From: Stenopsyche tienmushanensis
Taxonomy: Eukaryota; Arthropoda; Insecta; Trichoptera; Stenopsychidae
Assembly (NCBI GenBank): GCA_008973525.1
Contig: WACJ01000220.1
Span: 62,001 to 126,000, forward strand
Length of the DNA: 64,000 bases
Direction of reading: 5' to 3'
A model generated the notes under the pieces. The model searched no databases and was not told the origin of the DNA. It saw only the letters and a list, made by a program, of their open reading frames with translations. Positions 13,000 to 25,180 of this stretch are shown in pieces. Position 1 is the first letter of the stretch. Each line of letters starts with the position of its first letter. The position numbers and the translations under genes are program-made.

Positions 13000-13290
13000 T
13001 TTTTTAATACTAATTGCATAAAATAATGATTTATTTAGATCAAACATACACGCCATAAACGCCAAAATACAAAAACAGTTATTACGTGCTATTTCGACTA
13101 TAGATTAAAAAGTTATGGCGATTTAAAGGCCAAATTTTAGTTTTTTTTTAATGTCGAAAAAAAAAAATATTTTGACAATCCTGACTCTAAGCACATAAGA
13201 CCTATGTGCGAAACCTAGCAAAATACCCTCTAGTCCCCTAAAAAATTGTATCGGTCCATATGCCAAACACCCATTATATAGGAAATATTC
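13000..13290 (+). repeat. Dispersed repeat I, longest copy
   Basis: Shares the ordered segments listed for 480-692, including attgcataaaataat, gcgatttaaagg, caatcctgactct and ggtccatatgccaaacac. A tail rich in ATTCGAATA motifs follows at 13295-13370; a similar tail is seen near 10395-10445. Confidence 0.5.
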
Positions 13291-14459
13291 AAATACACCA
13301 AAAATTCGAATATTTGACTAATTTCACATTCGTTATTCGAATAATTGATTTTACGAATATTTGGGACGTCCACCCATAATGTTTATATTAATCATTTATA
13401 AATTAAGTAATTTCCATGCCGCATCGCTTGTATCAACATTTTTGTTTTTAAAGGTTTCATATTAACACAACTCAATTATAATTACAATTATTCTGTAACA
13501 GAAATTCTATGAATATATTGATATTGGTTAATTCAAACAAACATTTAATCTTAGATTAAATAATTTCAATAACCAGCTCGATCGAGCCGGTTTGAACCTT
13601 TAGTGATATTTGTTTGCCTGTAGGCTTGTATTATTTCAAAGTTCGGTGGTTATTATTAAAATACCAAATTTTTGCTTTAAGGAGTACTCAAAACGTAACG
13701 TGGTATAATTTTGATGTTTCACCGTGTGTTAAGAGTGGAACTAGCGCGCTCGTTTCGCATCCCTTCGCCACGATTATTTGTTTTTTGAGAGGAAAATAAT
13801 TAGCACGTATGAAAAGGCTGGGGGCGAATTTATAAAATAAATAGATTAGAGTTAATTGTCTCGATTTATCTAGGTCTGAGGTCAATCGTGGGACAGGGCG
13901 TAGCTAAATCAGTCATAGAGGGTTGGTTCGTCGTGGGGTATTTGCGCTCGAGCGCGTTGGCAAGGACGCCGACTGTGTTATAAATTATGAACGTTAACGT
14001 CACAAATGTGTACATTTCTTGTGAGATTTATCACAAACGGTAAATAAACATGTCGGCAGAGTAGTGAACAAATATACGAGCTTCACAAGCCAAAGTTGTA
14101 GGATTCTCCGCTGCAGAGCCTCAAAGATGGCACAAAACATATCCTTTAACCACTTCGCAACGCGCTCAACGACAATCAACTAGGTGCCACCCAGCTTCGC
14201 ATTCGGATTCCATTTTTAGGACCTCAAAATTTATTGTGATTTTTTTATTATAAAGGATTATAGCGTTGAACAACATGTATAAATTATTAAAATTTATTTT
14301 CAAAATCAGTGCCCCGTTCGAGTAACATTTCGCCAAAAAATCATCTTTAGCGACGAGGCCCATTTTTAGGCGAATGTATGTATGAACAAGCAACCTTTTG
14401 TAGCCTAAACTGAATGATATAGATACCGACGTTATGCGGTTCCAATAGGATACAGCGCA

Positions 14460-14835
14460 TGCCACGATGGACATTCTGCACGAGCGATTTGAGCGATCAC
14501 GTACGAGATCGTGAGATTTAACGACTTTAAACTTCTTCCATTGCGATTATCTTAAATCGCAGGTTTATGCGTATAGATTGCAAAGAATTGATGCCCACAT
14601 AATCAACACAACGAACGCCATCCAGCTAAATCAGCCAAATTTATGCGACAAAATCATCGAAAATTTCGAAAATCAAGCAAAGTTCTGGCGTACATTTGAA
14701 CGACATTATACTTCACATTTAATGCCATTATACATTTTTTTTATATATATAAAATGAGTAGATATCTTATATACAAATTGTTTTATTTACATTTAAAGAT
14801 TGAGCGTTCTTATTGAAATACCCTATATAAAAATT
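14460..14835 (+). pseudogene. Mariner-like transposase C-terminus and 3' end
   Basis: The plus strand reads LKSQVYAYRLQRIDAH, then TTNAIQ and PNLCDKIIENFENQ, the C-terminal part of the family. The run gagcgttcttattgaaatac at 14807-14826 is probably the 3' terminal repeat, because nearly the same sequence ends the remnants at 33.93, 39.21 and 44.63 kb. Frameshifts abolish coding. Confidence 0.6.
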
Positions 14836-14999
14836 ACCCCCATTTAATACAAGTAGCTCTTTGTTATAATTCATTTTAATCAAAATAAATATACGGCAAT
14901 AAACTGCAATTAATGTATCTCATGCATATTTAATTATAATTTAAAGTGTATTGATGATATTTAGTTTTTGTTAAAAGCCTTTTATTATATTAAATAAAT

Positions 15000-16330
15000 A
15001 CAAATTTAATTTCAAAACCATATCAGAACTAATTTATGCATTATTGGTGCTATTGCTAAAATTTAATTAGAGGAAGGGTGTGATGTATGAGGGGAATGAA
15101 ATGGGGTTTGGTGATTATATTTTCACTAGAATGCAAATGATTAAAATTTGTAGTGGAAGGATTGCAGCTACATTTTGAAAAAGTTTTTAATTTGATTTTC
15201 AAAAATTTTAAACCCAGAATTTTTTAGAGAATTTAAAAACATACATACATAAATATTTTCATAAGTAATTCACACAACCCTATACGGCTACCGACAATAC
15301 ATGCCGCCATCTTCGTCTATCCTGAGACCCATATATAATATATACGCTCAATGCTCAAGCTCAGTAATGTAGCGTCTTTGTTATCAGCCTCTTCCGACGA
15401 GTCTGTTGCCACTCGGTCCCAAATCTTATATGGCACGATAGACAGAGTCTGCTATGTAGACGGCAGGTTCAGACAACTATTTTATACATATACTTTTTGT
15501 AACAAAGTCGTTAAAATAGCACCCCCACGGAAACATAAACGAAAAAAATCCTCAATCAATATAATGTATATTCCAATAAATTACATTGAATTGATTGGAA
15601 AAAGTTAGTCGTCGTTAGTGGGTATCAAAGAAAATGAATAGAATTAAGTAAGCGAAGATCCCAAAGGATTCCTTAGTAATGAAAGCAAGTAGTCCCTGAG
15701 CGCGCATTCCTTACAACGCAAACAAGCCGCCTGACATTCGACCAAGTATAAAGCCTTTGTGCGAGGTCAAGGTGATTGGGAAACCATTATTCGACATCCT
15801 TTTTATTATTTTTTCTCAGAATTCATTAACATTTTCATTAAATTATCAATCAACTCCATGTAAATTTCAATTAAAAATACATCTAAAAGATGATATTTTG
15901 GGTGTAGATTAATTTTCAATATGCTCCAGTAATTAATAAGAGTTCAAAAGCTTTCAATGTAATGATATGGGTTCAAATACAGACTACAAAAAAATGAGAG
16001 GCGCAAATTACAAAATATATCTGAGACACCTAACGGTGAATTTATATCGAGACAATTTATGTGATGTAACGTTGAATAAAAAGGGAACCTTAAATCATGT
16101 AAAGGTCGTGAATTACTGGTTTTAATTTTTTGTTTGAATCTAAAATACAAATACAGACTCCATGTAAAGATTACACAGCATGGGATACGATCAGAAAAAC
16201 ATTATAATGTATTTAGCAATGTAGGCATGATTTTATAGTGTATTATAGCACCATCTATTTAAGATATAAGATCATCAACATTAAATACGTCAAATTAAAA
16301 GCGATTTCTTCTGTTTTGTTGAGTCATCCC
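15000..16330. other. No feature recognised
   Basis: Low-GC sequence. An 85-codon frame at 15351-15608 has no family resemblance I can name and no supporting splice sites. Confidence 0.35.
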
Positions 16331-16390
16331 ACTTCTGACACCAATGTTACGTGGAGCGGGAAAAGTGAGCGCTTCATTAGCTAATCACCA
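16331..16390 (-). repeat. LTR-like boundary with primer-binding-site-like motif
   Basis: On the minus strand cgctccacgtaaca is followed at once by TTGGTGTCAGAAGTGGGA. This repeats the junction at 47328-47350 and 41325-41356. Only a short piece of the adjoining LTR-like sequence is recognisable. Confidence 0.45.
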
Positions 16391-17334
16391 TTGTGATTAG
16401 TAGAAAACTTTATTTAATATCAAGCTGCAATGCTTCCCATATGTGGTCCCGCGGTTAAGCGATTGGATTCGTTGCTAAATCTATCTTGAGTTCGTAGATA
16501 TAAAACAATCAATTAATAAAAGTGGTTTCTCATAATAAATAGATCATACCTGAGATGATTTTATCGCACAATATAATCCATATTTACTGTGTAATGCATC
16601 AAAATATTGCTTTGATACAATACAAAGCATCCAAGCACACATTTGATGCTATCGTCTAATATATAATCACTCTCATTTTATGACTATTATATATGTTCCC
16701 GCAAATATCGTTATCCTACTTGGTTGCAATCTTCGATAGTCCTCCCGTGGGGGGAGTTCTTCAAAACGAGCTTCGGATGGTAACGATGAGTAGCCCGATT
16801 AAAGGTTTGCAAAAAAAATGTATCGAAAAGATAACATAAGTGCTTGTGGGTGTTAAGCAGAAAAAAGCTTAGTTCAATCCTTAAGGAGAAGACAAAAACC
16901 TCCTTACCGTTCTCTTAATTTCGTTAAAAGCGTCATGATAAGGACGAACCCGATAGGAACGACTATGTGCAGCGTATAAAACAAAGTTATGTGTTCAATC
17001 CCGAAAGAGGGCTCTTCTGTCCTTTCTTCCCGTGTGCGTGCTTTAAGGGTAACGAGGATATCCTCTCAAACGATGACTTTCAATAAGAATGATTAAAACG
17101 CGTATCCTTATATTACACACGACCGAGGATTTAAATATTAACTAATTTCATACTAAACAACTTCCACTGTCATTCTTAACAAATGAAACGCTTAGATATC
17201 GGCATTGTATAATTTTTAAACAAAACCATTTTTCAAATGAAATAAGCCATTTTGTTTTACTAAAAATAGTACAATTTTAATAAATGGATTTCAACATTTT
17301 GAAAAAAATACTCAAAATTTTATTTTTAAATCGG

Positions 17335-17476
17335 CACAATTTGCACGTCCCTAGACAAAGAAATCCATTGTTTACAGATCTGAAGATCATGCGAAACACA
17401 AAATAGAGCAGGTCTCCAGACAAAGAAATCCAGTGGTGTCAGGTCTAGAGACCGTGCTAGCCACGGAACAGGACCA
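17335..17476 (-). pseudogene. Mariner-like transposase catalytic-region remnant with internal duplication
   Basis: The minus strand encodes GPVPWLARSLDLTPLDFFVW, matching the W-P-x-R-S-P-D-L-T-P-L-D-F block with the third catalytic acidic residue. A diverged second copy of this 65-70-bp segment follows directly (both contain gatttctttgtct), so the block is tandemly duplicated. The rest of the transposase is not recognisable. Confidence 0.6.
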
Positions 17477-18754
17477 CCAAAATAATTAATATACCCGATA
17501 AAGGTGCCCATAAAAGAAGTCCCAATTGAAAGAATAAGCGCCTTTTTTGCATCGACGGAAGATAATAGGAAAATTCATTGACATTGTATATCGAGCACAG
17601 GAAGATTAGGTAATTATTTTTGCAAAAAAAAAAATAATAATTTAAAGACAATACAATCAACTTCATTGCTTGCATCGAAAGTTTTGGAAGCTATTTTCAT
17701 GGAGATTTATAGACACAAATTGTCCCTAATGTGATTAATATCTAATTTTGGCACCCTTCGCCTCATATATTTTAGTAGCAAAAGTTATAGAGTGCCATTG
17801 GTTGCTATTTAAGACGATTAAACTTTTTGCTCGGGGGAAATTTGATTATTCTTCCTAGGAGATAATCAAGATTGGCGTTATTGCGTTGACTCGTGTGATT
17901 TTATGGCGCAAGTTGAGCGCAAAGCCAGAAACTACTAATTTAGTTACCTGAAATATAATTCTGTGGGATAAAGGAAACTTGGATATAGATATCAAACTTC
18001 TTCTCGAACATTGCCCGACCAAAGTATTTTGATTGCATACTAATAACAGTTTCCCTCCTGACCTCGTCCGTTTACACTCTTAATCAAATCAAACCCAATT
18101 GATGTCATGATTTACTAAGCAGGACCAAGTTAAACTCCCGGAAATTGAATAAATTCCATTGATAATATTAATTTAAAAATTTAAGCCCGTCGAAGATATT
18201 TCGTACCGTTAATAGTTTTTCAGCTAATATATCAAATGTTATATTATCTTGATGTATCATAAATATATCGTATACATCCAAAAGCAAACTAATCGATATA
18301 TAAGGCATTTTTTAGTAAATTGGGCAAGACGTCCTAAGAAAGTTATCCAGACCACTTTTTTGCTAATATATTGATCAAATCTTATTAAAGGAATATGCAG
18401 TATAACTTTGATTAGCTGGAATAATTGAGGTGGAAAGAAGTCCGGATTATCAAAAATAATCATAATTGACAGGGAAAGACAGGGAAAGAATGAATAATTT
18501 TTATTTTTATAGATTTACATACACATACACATATAACAAATGTTTTTTTATTAAAAAAATCTATCGATTTTGGCTTTGAGCTAGGTCTTCTTTTAGAAAT
18601 TGCCAAAACGCAAATACTCTTAAGATACATAATTTGTCCTGAATTACACTCTTCTTGGTTCTCATATCATTTCATGGCGACATGTAGGACCAATATCTCC
18701 CCCTTCGCAAATCTCTTATTCGACTTCTTGATCTTGTTCTTCTGAGGCAGATGA

Positions 18755-19408
18755 ACTGTTTTTCGTATCATCGTTTAAAAACTTCTGTGTCTGCCTGTTG
18801 CATTTGCACACATTGTTATAGTGATATGTTCTTTACTAGTTTTGTACCCAGGTGAAGTATTTTCACGTCTTGATGCTACAGATTTGTTGGGTAGCTTTTT
18901 TCCAATTTAAGCCGGTCTCATCAGCATTGTATATCAACTCTTCCTCGAATCCTTCCTTCTCCACAAATAGCGTCAATGTGTCAATTAATGTGTTTGCTGA
19001 AGGTATGTCAGCTCTCCATGAATTTCAAGTTCTCTGATACCATGTTATCCTTTGTTTTTTTTCAAGCCAGCCCGAACGTTCTTTGAAGGTGGAATCTCAA
19101 TTTAATTTTGTATTGAAAAATATAGCTTTTCACACAATAATGGGCCGGAAATTGGCTGTCCAGTTGATTGTCTTTGTATGAACCACATAAAAATACATTC
19201 TTCGAGTTCTGTATTTCCTGTTTTTTTCATAACTTTTCGCTCTGAGATTCCATCTTCTGATATTAAATAATTTAGTAAGCTTCGTAATATTAAATCCATC
19301 AAGTACACGAGCAAAAGTGTACACAATTCTCGAATTTTCGAATCAACAAAATTATATTTTTTTGCTTTGAACAATCTGGATAATCTAAAATCCGGATAAT
19401 TGAGGTTC
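18755..19408 (-). pseudogene. Tigger/pogo-type (DDE_1) transposase remnant
   Basis: Reading on the minus strand from 19408: a terminal aacctcaattatccgg-like end, then a CENPB-type DNA-binding region with KTGNTELEECIFMWFIQRQ and GQPISGPLLCEK. After frameshifts come segments resembling the HGIRELEIHGE linker, then YNADETGLNWKK with the first catalytic Asp, and SRRENTSPGYKTSKEH leading to CANATGRHR near the second. The third catalytic region and far terminus are missing. At least three frame changes show it is dead. Confidence 0.75.
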
Positions 19409-19409
19409 T

Positions 19410-20260
19410 ATTATATATCTACTTGGTTAATAAAAAACCACAGCTGAAAAAATCGATTCGGGGGGACTGTTGTCTATGTCGTTTGGTTGAATTAAAAATT
19501 ATCTTTTTTATCCTTATTATTATTTCCGCTCACATATCTATATTCCATATTCAACCTGGTATGGTGCAGGGGATTGATGCCAGAGTACTGTTTAATTGGA
19601 ACGTAGTACAATATATAATTAAGTCATGTTATTTGGTTGTGCATAGGGAATATCCATATATAAATAAAATATACAATATGAATCAAAATTAATTGTTACC
19701 AGAGGACTGACACCTGTCAGACTTCGACGCGGATTGCGCGGAGCGACGCTCGTCCAAGACTAAAATTATGGTAAGCAGGCGCTTATGATTCGTAGCGCAA
19801 ATTAACGCAATAGTATAATCTGTGAAATACGTGACGCATAATTTAAAATATTGACAGGGGGACTGTTCACAAAATGCTGGGACATACATTAATTTACTCT
19901 TATATTTTTATAAACATATATTAATAAAATTATAAGTTGATATAAGCAATAATATTACAAGGAAACTGTATTTTAGCAGTATAAAAACATTTTTGATATA
20001 ACAAAGTTAATTTAAATAGAAACTTTACGCCGAGCACAGGAAGATTAGGTAATTATCTTTTGAAGTTAACTATGAAATATATAATAATTTATACTTTTTC
20101 ATACAATTTTGACCTGAGATAACGAGTTTCTCAGATTAGTGAGAAATGTCCATTAACAGGATACGGCAGAGAAACTATCTTATTTAAAAAAATAATTATC
20201 ATTAAATCTACATGATTAAATTGTTAGGTTTTGCTCTTTCAAATAACTGTAACCCTTATT
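19410..20260. other. No feature recognised
   Basis: AT-rich sequence. The gagcacaggaagattaggtaattat string at 17593-17616 and 20033-20057 is shared, so part of this belongs to another low-copy repeat. Confidence 0.3.
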
Positions 20261-20264
20261 CATC

Positions 20265-20325
20265 AAAATAACTGTCGCTTCAGGGTGCGTGTTTAAAATA
20301 AAGAAGTTTCCCTGCCGCATCCTGC
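20265..20325 (-). repeat. Foldback MITE family C, right-half unit
   Basis: Order is actgtcgcttcagggtgcgt, then aaataaagaagtttccctgc, then cgcatcctg. This is the reverse complement of the half unit at 1884 and of the left half of 22837-22956. Confidence 0.6.
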
Positions 20326-22836
20326 ATATAATCAAAAATATACATCAAAAATTAAGATCATTCTCACTTAGAGCGTTATCATGGATATAATAAGTGCATT
20401 ATTTCACACAAAAATCTGGTTTTTTCATATGATGAAATGTACAGTGCATGTTGAAAATCACGAAGTGGTAATCTCAACTTCTGACCTGTCGGTCAAAGGT
20501 TCATCAACGGGTTCTTGAAATGTTGATATTCAGTAAAATTTAATAATCTGTTGAAAGACTATGTGTGATGACCTTGCCTTTAATTGGTACAGTCAGCGTA
20601 TCAAATTTAGCCAACAAGTGATTAAAAATGTAATGTAATACATGGATACATATGAAGATTCGAAATTTCAATTAGCCAAAGATTGATCATAATTGAGAAA
20701 ACTCAGGCGTTAGGAGGCGTATTTTTTTGTCGACGATTGGTAATCATGAATTTCAAGGATCGAAGCATTCGATATACCAAAAAAAGCCTATGGTTACTGT
20801 AGGATAGAAAAATAAGGGCGTAATACATCAATCATTCTTAAAACCAGGGAAAGCTTTAATGCTCCAAAATAATACTTGGCTCGACAAATCATTTATTTTC
20901 ACGTTGACCGACGATTTTTTAAGCTAATGTAAATTATTTTTATTGAATAATTTATATTTTGTTGAAGTTATGGCATTTTAATTCTTATCTACGATTACAA
21001 ACGTTCATTTGGTATGCCCTTTTTTAGTAAAAATAATTAATTGATTGAGTACCAAGTCTGAGTTCTCCACCGTTATTGAGCTGCTCTTAAGCATGCTTGA
21101 AAAAACGCGTCTCGTCATCGGAGTCTCGCAGCTGGGTGCTTTTTGTATTAATTATTTAATGTTTTATACAAGTGAATAAGTAAGAAATGCACTTGAAATT
21201 AAGACGATAAGAGTGTTATAGTAATTAATGGTTTATATATAAATCCAAATGTGACGCCTAGATGTTTTTATTGTTGTAATATCCTCAATTTGTTGAACAA
21301 CGTAATGTAAATGCATTGCTACATTTTGGTTAAAATTGTACTATCTTCTACTAAAGCAAAATGCAAAAAGACGTCACGTGTAAACATTATACAGTGCCGA
21401 CATCTAGGTGTCGCATTTGGATGACCCTTTATTTGATTCCAAAAATATACTACATTCACAAGTAGATGGTAAATACATTGTATTGCATATAAACATATTT
21501 GGGAAGGGAAAACTACCTACGGTGTATTTTTGTCAACACAAATAGCAGCACAAATTTGAAGTAAAAAATGATTATTTAGAGAGGGTGATTTTGATGGTCC
21601 AAAGCCAGTAGGGGAGCGTCGTGTGCTGGTACAGAATGGGGTATAAAAGTCGTTGTTATCACGGCTCAGGATGCCATCCTCCGTGTAAAAATGCAAAAAC
21701 ATTCATAAATATGCGAATAGGTCATGTCGCCACTCTATTCAGCGTATTTATATTTATGGGATTTATCACGATGTCGTGTCGCCACTGTATGATGCACCAT
21801 TATTTTGCGAGAAACTTCATTACATGGTGGTGCCTTCAGACGACCGAAGGAAGATATATTATGGCGACAAAAATAGTCCATGATTGCTGCAGCACCTTGT
21901 TTGCATTTCTGAAAAAAAATCTGGCGAGGATTTCAGCGTCATGCTGAACTGAAGGTATTTTTATGAACGAACGAAATGAACCAAAAATACTTCCATTGCT
22001 TTAAGAAATATTGAGCATTCTATGTAAAATCGATACAGGGGACTGTCGTCTATGCCAAGGGAGCGTGAATATAAATGAAAAATACGGGCTGAGTAGCAAA
22101 ATTAGGTTTTCTAAATTTATTTCCATAAACTTTGTAGTTTAATAATTAGAGACAAATAGGGGAACTGTTCCCATAATGCTGAGATATACTTTATTTTTAA
22201 TTTTATAAACATAAATTAATAAAATAATAAGCAAGTCTTATTATCAATAATGTAATATTGATCAAATAATCAAATCATTTGATCGATTCTTAAGGTTATT
22301 GTTTTGATAAACTTAATCTAAAGTGACTATATAGCTTTAGTGACACACCAGGGAACTATTTTTGAGCACTATAAAAACGATTTTGATAAAATAATTTTAA
22401 TGTGTACTTTATGGTGGGTACAAAAAGATTAGGCAATTGTCTATTAAATTTAACGACGAATAATAATGTATACATTTTCATGCAATATTGGCCTGTTTTT
22501 GGGACTTCATATGATAATAAATTTAATAATTTTTTAACGGCATATTAATGCAACAATATATTGCATATTATAATAATGGTTGTGCAACAAAAAATGAATG
22601 ATGAAATTTTATCAATCCCCCATTCCACCAAGAGTAGATTAAAAATTGTATAAAAAGTCACGCAGCATTTGTAAGTGCACATTAGAACCCAAGTGTTTCA
22701 TCTGATAAATCTCTTCACACGAGCCCAATACGAAAAGTATGCGTAAACTTATTATTTATTAATATTTAAATTTAAATTCAATTTTAAATAAAATATTCTA
22801 TTTCAGCTTCTAAAATATACAGGCACATATTATTGT

Positions 22837-22956
22837 ATACTGGATGCGGCAGGGGAACTACCTTGTTTGAAACGCGCACCCTGAAGCGACAGTTATTCCA
22901 AGAAAGTTGGGGTGACGTCTCTAAGGATAAGGTAGTTTTCCTGCCGCATCCAGTAT
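22837..22956. mobile_element. Foldback MITE family C, complete copy
   Basis: This 120-bp element has 28-bp terminal inverted repeats (22837-22864 and 22929-22956) that differ at only two positions. They start atactggatgcggcagg. The interior carries aaacgcgcaccctgaagcga. No protein is encoded. At least eight more terminal motifs of this family are scattered in the window. Confidence 0.85.
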
Positions 22957-23543
22957 TTATATATATTTGATAAAAACTCCAATATATATGTATTTATAAA
23001 AAGCTTAAAATTATGTTTATCAGCAGGATCAATTTTGGTCCGTCTGGCAGTCTGGAAAAGGATCTTGAAAAGATGTTTAAGAGCCGCTTCTTCATCAAAT
23101 GCTATCTATTTAAAATATAATAATATCTTTACCTGACTTTATAAATATATTAATTTAAATAAATATTCTTAATGAAATTGAAATTAAATTTGTATTAACT
23201 AAATGTGGATGTTCTATATGCATATTAATTTGATCAGTTCAGCGTAATCGAAGTCTTTCAATAGTTTGAAGTAGCATATGTGATACATGATCTGCCCAGA
23301 GAAGACAAAGTTTATGATCGACATGTCCATGGCTTCCCAATCTGATCTTATCGACTCAACGCTTGAGACTCGAAGCAACGGCATCAAATTCTTTTAATAT
23401 TCGGAGAGTTAAAAATCTTAATATTTTATTATTGAATAATTAATATTCATTAAATCAAAACAGTTTATGCCTTTGTGATTGGATCATAAAATAACATTTC
23501 CTTATTTACGTTATTACATTAATGAATCTCTACGCAACACCGC

Positions 23544-23970
23544 TGTAGATCTCTATAGATTTAATTTAATATCTTCTGCCTCCCTTTAGACGCAATATAT
23601 CAATTTAACAGTGACATTATCTGTTTTCCTGCAGATATTTGTGTGTGTAGAATAAAGAAGTTTATATCTTATTGCGCGTGTATCGCTTCCTGTTCTTTAA
23701 GAATTATTAAGTCATTAGATAGCCTTGATTGCGGGAATATGTCCTTCCCGCAGGCTTCATATCTGTGATAAAAGATAAAATAGATAAAATAAAATAGTTA
23801 ATGCAACAATATTTTTATCAGCACCCGATCGCCTTCATCCCACCGCTCGGCATTATGCGGTCCGAAAGCAGAACGAATCTGCGTGTGAGTGTGGCCGTCA
23901 TTGGAGAACATGTGGGAAAGGGGAGCAGTCCAGGGACTCTTCCTCCAGAGCATGCTCGCTCCACGCTACA
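23544..23970 (-). repeat. LTR-like unit (solo)
   Basis: The unit runs TGTAGATC...CACGCTACA, with TG/CA ends, 427 bp. Its minus strand aligns along most of its length with the plus strand of 47347-47751, best at the core gcgggaaggacatattcccg followed by caaggctat. No internal retroviral-type genes flank it and no 5-bp duplication is clear. Element E copy 1 begins at the next base. Confidence 0.5.
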
Positions 23971-23974
23971 TTAA

Positions 23975-24533
23975 TCTTTTGAGGAGTATTATTGAAGGGT
24001 CTTCGATATGACCTTCATTATTCAGAAAGAGCACTCTTGTGCATTGAAGCTCCGAGGCGGACAGAGACAGAGAGAACTTAGCGCAGTTCAGGAGACTGAG
24101 ACGGAGAGCTTTCTCACATGCATTTCATGATTGTATAGATCGTTAAGCCCAAATTTATCCACTTATAATGATTTCGATTTCAAGTGTGTTATTTTTTTAT
24201 GCAAAGAAACGACCGAATACTGTGTGTTATCGAGAGTGTTTGTTTATTTATCTGCTTGCTGTTCTTCGCTGCGTGTTGAATGAGTCTTTGTCCAATTATC
24301 ATTTCCTTCTAAAGGAGGAGCACTTGAATCGATTTTTTGTGCATTGTTTATGTAAAGAAATGAAGAGGTCTTGTATGCACTATCAAGTATTCATTTACAA
24401 TTGACTCTGCCTCGAATTGAAGATTGTCTTACGCTGATTAGGAGCTGACAGAAAGTAATCGGTGTAAAGCGATTATGACATCAACGACTTCATCGATTTT
24501 AAATTTGCTCACTCACGAAAAGATTAACACAAG
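23975..24533 (+). mobile_element. TTAA-flanked element family E, copy 1
   Basis: The 559-bp element lies between TTAA at 23971-23974 and at 24534-24537. Ends are tcttttgaggag and ctcacgaaaaga, an imperfect inverted pair. The body (gagcactcttgtgcattgaa, then cagagacagagagaac) aligns with 31478-31934 and inverted 36924-37424. The 78-codon frame at 24168 has counterparts in the other copies but no known domain, so I treat it as repeat-derived. Confidence 0.75.
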
Positions 24534-25129
24534 TTAATACTGCCTTCCAATTAGACAGACATTAAATGAATACAGACAAAATAAGTCCAAATAACCTTCT
24601 ATGTAAAGAAGACCCTCAGGATTAATTTCACATCTGGGTTTATCCATCATCGACAATCAGGATTGCAGAACTCTTCCTCTTTTTTTCATCTCTCATGCAG
24701 GATTTTCGTCTAAAAGTGCGTCGTATCTGAATATATTTTATTTTGTATGTATTAATTTCACATATGATTATTCATATAAAAGTAAATTACAACGGTATAT
24801 ATTTCATGATTTTGTTACTTTTTATCGTCGCACATCCAGTAAGATTTTGCGAAATTGCACTTAATGGATTAAAATATATGCATAATATAAACAGCAATTC
24901 ACACTTAACTCATGGGAAAAAAATTAATGACCCAACAGATGAGACATAGACCGAAATGAGTTAATGAGATGATGATTGGAACCTTGCATTACTTTAACGA
25001 TTGCAATACCACAGTTTTTAAAAGTTAAAATATTTCCCAGTCGCAACCTGTTTTACACACTCCATCTTGGTAATTGTGTTTGAAAACGGTTTGCATTAGA
25101 AGAAGACGCGATAGACGCATGAGTAGAAA

Positions 25130-25180
25130 GACCAAATCTTCTCGCGGCCAAGACAATTGGTCGGACCCCGAGACTGCACT
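25130..25180. repeat. Dispersed repeat O
   Basis: The segment cgcggccaagacaattggtc followed by ggacc recurs with changes at about 31115, 36570 and, inverted, 53775. Flanking gatagacgcatgagtagaaa is kept only here. The class is unknown. Confidence 0.4.

Noticed and set aside
16445..16500. Possible tRNA gene (gcggttaagcgattgg with a gagttcg segment)
   Set aside because: No acceptor stem pairing and no proper T-arm; box spacing does not fit.
21621..21947. 108-codon plus-strand frame rich in Cys, His and Met
   Set aside because: No ordered zinc-binding pattern and an equally open minus-strand frame overlaps it; no family resemblance.
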